A DNA stretch of 22,533 bases. Origin: CAZJKE01 sp964546585 (GTDB lineage Bacteria; Planctomycetota; Phycisphaerae; Phycisphaerales; SM1A02). Shown here in pieces: positions 20,081 to 22,533 of the stretch. How positions within the stretch are numbered: the first letter of the stretch is position 1; each line of letters begins with the position of its first letter. The notes beneath the pieces are model-generated. The model did no database searches. It saw only the letters and a program-made list of their open reading frames with translations, and was not told where the DNA came from. The position numbers and the translations under genes were made by a program. Location of the stretch: the NCBI GenBank assembly GCA_964546585.1, contig CAZJKE010000032.1, positions 1 through 22,533 of the forward strand. Direction: 5' to 3'.

Positions 20081-22441
20081 ATGACTTCACACGCTGTCGT
20101 TCCGCGCCTTCGGTCCCTGACACAGGCTCCACTGACCCGCCGCGTCCTTTGGATCGTCGCAGCCGCCCTGGGCTTGTTTCTGGCCATTGCACTTCTTTCG
20201 TTCAATGTGGCGGACCCGCCATCGCATGTTGTCGCCATGCACAACAGCCCGCCAGCCAACCTGTGCGGTGCCGTGGGCGCGGCAATCGCATACTGGACCT
20301 ACCACACCCTCGGATTTGGCATTTGGGTGATTCTGGCCGGGGTGGGGAGTTGGGTAGTCCTGACTTTTCGCGGCAGCGAGGTAACCCAACCCGGCGTCCG
20401 CGCCCTTGGGTTGTTGATCATGGCACTCGCCGTCTCCTGCATGCACGAACTGCTCTTTCCCGAGTTTGGTTCGCTTGCGGGCGCGAAGGCTGGCATTCTT
20501 GCCAAGGCAATCGTGACGCAACTCATCTCGTACTTCAGCGGCTTTGGTGCATTTCTGGTGATTGTGACCGCCTTTGCGATAGGTCTGGTCGTGGCTGCCG
20601 AGCGTATTGCATTCGCGCTGCCGCGGCTTGCATGGGGAGCACTGAAGGGATCAGCCCGACTTCGACCGCCAGCCATTCCCCGCATGTCGCTGCCGACGCT
20701 TCGCATTCCTCGCCCTTCGTCGACACAAGTCGATGCGGATGACGCTGATGAGTACGAGGATGAATATGACGACGAGTATGAGGACGAGGACGAATACGAA
20801 GAAGAAGATGAAGAATGTGAAACGGAGGAAGGCGAGCGAACACGACTGAGCCCGGCTGCCCTGCGCGACAAGATCGCGAAGTTGCCTCTGCGACTCTGCA
20901 GCGCCGGGCGAAGCGCAACGGATGAGGGCATCGCGAGGCCCGATGATTTCGAGGGGTACTTGTTCCCCTCGCTCGACCTCTTGGCCGATCCGGAGACCGA
21001 CTTTTCCGATCGCATTGAGGATGCGGTCCGCGGGCAAGCCGCCGAGTTGGAGTCGGCGCTGCAGGAGTACGGAATTGACGCGGAGGTCGCCGGTATCGAG
21101 GCGGGACCCGCCATCACGCTGTATTCAATTGATCTTGCGCCAGGGACCAAGGTGTCAAGCATTAACGCCATTGCAAGCGACCTGGCTCGAAGCCTCGGGG
21201 CACCGAACATTCGCGTGGTTCCCAACACTGCCGGTCGGAAGACTGTTGGTATCGAGGTGCCGAATGTAGATCGCGAAATTGTTTGCCTCAAGGAGTTGAT
21301 GAACAGTGAGGAATCCGAGCGAATGGTGCTGCCGATGTTCCTCGGAAAGGATGCTTCCGGAGATCCGCTCGTTGCTGACTTGACCAGGATGCCGCACATG
21401 TTGGTTGCGGGCACAACCGGTTCTGGCAAGAGCGTCTGCATCAACTCGATCATCACCGGGTGGATGTATACGAAGCGACCGGATGAACTGAAGTTGATTC
21501 TTGTTGATCCAAAGATGGTGGAACTGAACCAGTTTGCGGACATTCCCCATCTTGCATGTCCGGTCGTGACTGAAATGACGCGGGCGGTTGCGATTCTGGA
21601 GTGGGCGGTTAGTCGGATGGAGGAACGGTATGACATCTTCCGCAAACTTGGCGTTCGGGATCTGCTGGGTTTCAATGCGCTGACCGAGGACGAGATTTAC
21701 GGCATTCTCGATCCGCAGACGGATGAAGCTCGTGCGCGGATTCCGATCAAGTTGCCGTACATCGTGTTCATCATCGATGAACTGGCGGATCTCATGATGA
21801 CGGCGAAGGAGGTCGAACAATCGATCGTCCGAATCGCCCAGAAGGCGCGGGCTGTTGGCATCCACTTGCTGCTTGCCACACAGCGGCCTGAGGCAAGGGT
21901 CGTGACCGGTCTCATCAAGTCGAACATGCCCTGCCGCATAAGTTTCAAGGTCAGCAGCGGCATGGATAGTCGCATTGTGTTGGACACCAAGGGTGCCGAA
22001 CTTCTTCTTGGAAATGGGGACATGCTGTATGTCTCGCCCGGCACGACGCAGGCTCACCGTGCTCAGGGGACCTTCGTTGCGCCGAAGGAGATCCGGAGGG
22101 TCGTCAAGCATCTCAAGGAAGTCGCAGCACCCAATTTCGAGCGAAGTTTGGTGACCATCGATGCTGGCGGAGACTCCGGCGAAGGTGGCATGCCGGAGGA
22201 GAGAGATCCGCTCTTTGATCAGGCAGTCCGCGTGATGATCGATTCCGGGCGAGGATCGGTGTCCCTGCTTCAAAGACGCCTCGGCGTCGGATACGGTCGT
22301 GCTTCGCGCCTGGTGGATCAGATGGCGCTTGCTGGCATCGTTGGTGACCATAAGGGATCCGTGGCCCGAAACGTCCTCATCACTCTCGATGAATGGGATG
22401 AGATGCAGCGCCTGGAAGACGAGGACGATCTCGCCGCTTGA
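20081..22441 (+). CDS. ftsK: DNA translocase FtsK/SpoIIIE
   Basis: The 786-residue protein pumps chromosomal DNA through the closing septum. The N-terminal membrane domain (about 20-175) has hydrophobic helices near 22-42, 62-95, 108-122 and 153-173. A very acidic, tyrosine-rich linker follows at 218-252 (DADDADEYEDEYDDEYEDED). The motor has alpha and beta domains: Walker A GTTGSGKS at 444-451, Walker B IVFIIDELAD at 561-570, and LLLATQRPEARVVTG at 596-610. A C-terminal gamma winged helix (about 708-768, QRRLGVGYGRASRLVDQM) would read polar DNA sequences. The motor looks complete. ATG 20081 has only AGGTGG 2 bases upstream, so the start is the least certain part. A long in-frame extension upstream overlaps the preceding gene and is not real. 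Confidence 0.95.
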   Translation: MTSHAVVPRLRSLTQAPLTRRVLWIVAAALGLFLAIALLSFNVADPPSHVVAMHNSPPANLCGAVGAAIAYWTYHTLGFGIWVILAGVGSWVVLTFRGSEVTQPGVRALGLLIMALAVSCMHELLFPEFGSLAGAKAGILAKAIVTQLISYFSGFGAFLVIVTAFAIGLVVAAERIAFALPRLAWGALKGSARLRPPAIPRMSLPTLRIPRPSSTQVDADDADEYEDEYDDEYEDEDEYEEEDEECETEEGERTRLSPAALRDKIAKLPLRLCSAGRSATDEGIARPDDFEGYLFPSLDLLADPETDFSDRIEDAVRGQAAELESALQEYGIDAEVAGIEAGPAITLYSIDLAPGTKVSSINAIASDLARSLGAPNIRVVPNTAGRKTVGIEVPNVDREIVCLKELMNSEESERMVLPMFLGKDASGDPLVADLTRMPHMLVAGTTGSGKSVCINSIITGWMYTKRPDELKLILVDPKMVELNQFADIPHLACPVVTEMTRAVAILEWAVSRMEERYDIFRKLGVRDLLGFNALTEDEIYGILDPQTDEARARIPIKLPYIVFIIDELADLMMTAKEVEQSIVRIAQKARAVGIHLLLATQRPEARVVTGLIKSNMPCRISFKVSSGMDSRIVLDTKGAELLLGNGDMLYVSPGTTQAHRAQGTFVAPKEIRRVVKHLKEVAAPNFERSLVTIDAGGDSGEGGMPEERDPLFDQAVRVMIDSGRGSVSLLQRRLGVGYGRASRLVDQMALAGIVGDHKGSVARNVLITLDEWDEMQRLEDEDDLAA

Positions 22442-22471
22442 CCGCCGCTCGTTTCACCGCAGAAACAGGTG

Positions 22472-22494
22472 GGGTCACACCCCGGGTGTGACCC
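22472..22494. repeat. Perfect 11-bp inverted repeat downstream of ftsK
   Basis: GGGTCACACCC (22472-22482) and GGGTGTGACCC (22484-22494) are exact complements around one base. It lies 30 bases after the ftsK stop. It has no T-tract, so it is more like a REP-type palindrome than an intrinsic terminator. The rest of 22442-22533 shows nothing recognisable. Confidence 0.65.
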
Positions 22495-22533
22495 GCAGAG
22501 TGGGGGCGGCAGGGCGGATTGGCCGATAGCGTT

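Noticed and set aside
20732..20836. Acidic-codon repeat in ftsK as a DNA repeat array or CRISPR
   Set aside because: It is in frame, has no regular unit or spacers and simply encodes D, E and Y.
20299..21675. A 458-codon open frame antisense to ftsK
   Set aside because: It is a shadow; its serine runs are the mirror of the acidic linker codons on the sense strand.

Overview
The window is 22.5 kb of GC-rich bacterial chromosome. It most likely comes from a planctomycete of the Phycisphaerae type, which is an inference from four kinds of gene content. Two exported proteins end in the PAPG...LLGLA...RRRR sorting tail. One beta-helix protein ends in two dockerin-like calcium repeats and a WGSCG terminus. 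A small protein pairs a QIRLDLGILQM/GRPDG motif with a C-terminal UVR motif. A Gram-negative envelope gene set (LpxA, OmpH/Skp-like, ExbB/ExbD) is also present. Coding is dense on both strands. No gap exceeds 300 bases; the longest are 739-945, 13276-13454 and 11992-12117. I saw no transposase, prophage, CRISPR array or rRNA.

Layout. 40-738 (-) is a UVR-motif protein, divergent from a sigma-70 family factor at 946-1779 (+), with nested palindromes between them. 1808-6532 (-) is a tightly packed block. In transcription order it holds a DoxX-like membrane protein, a TonB-like anchor fused to a von Willebrand A domain, ExbB, two ExbD proteins and an exported alpha-helical protein. Most junctions in it overlap by a few bases. 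6595-6676 is tRNA-Leu(UAG), followed after 4 bases by a class II DAHP synthase (6681-8003). Next come two ketosynthases: the first has lost its catalytic residues (8023-9330), and the second is intact and translationally coupled to it (9327-10643).

10644-13275 (-) carries two tandem paralogous secreted proteins with a PEP-CTERM-like tail, and a secreted beta-helix/dockerin protein. 13455-13814 (-) is an IscA/ErpA-type Fe-S carrier. It is divergent from panC-nadD (CoA and NAD synthesis), followed by lepA and an OmpH/Skp-like periplasmic protein (13855-17765). lipB (-) overlaps the end of that block. It is divergent, across 25 bases, from lpxA, a YycJ-like metallo-beta-lactamase-fold protein and ftsK (18425-22441). 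Three unrelated perfect palindromes of REP type lie between genes.

The most novel parts are the VWA/ExbB/ExbD locus, which looks like a proton-motive-force-driven module with a VWA domain in place of the TonB C-terminal domain, and the KS/pseudo-KS pair, which resembles a ketosynthase/chain-length-factor heterodimer. A third theme is a set of genes without Shine-Dalgarno sequences that have a -10-like hexamer 7-9 bases before the start codon, suggesting leaderless mRNAs.
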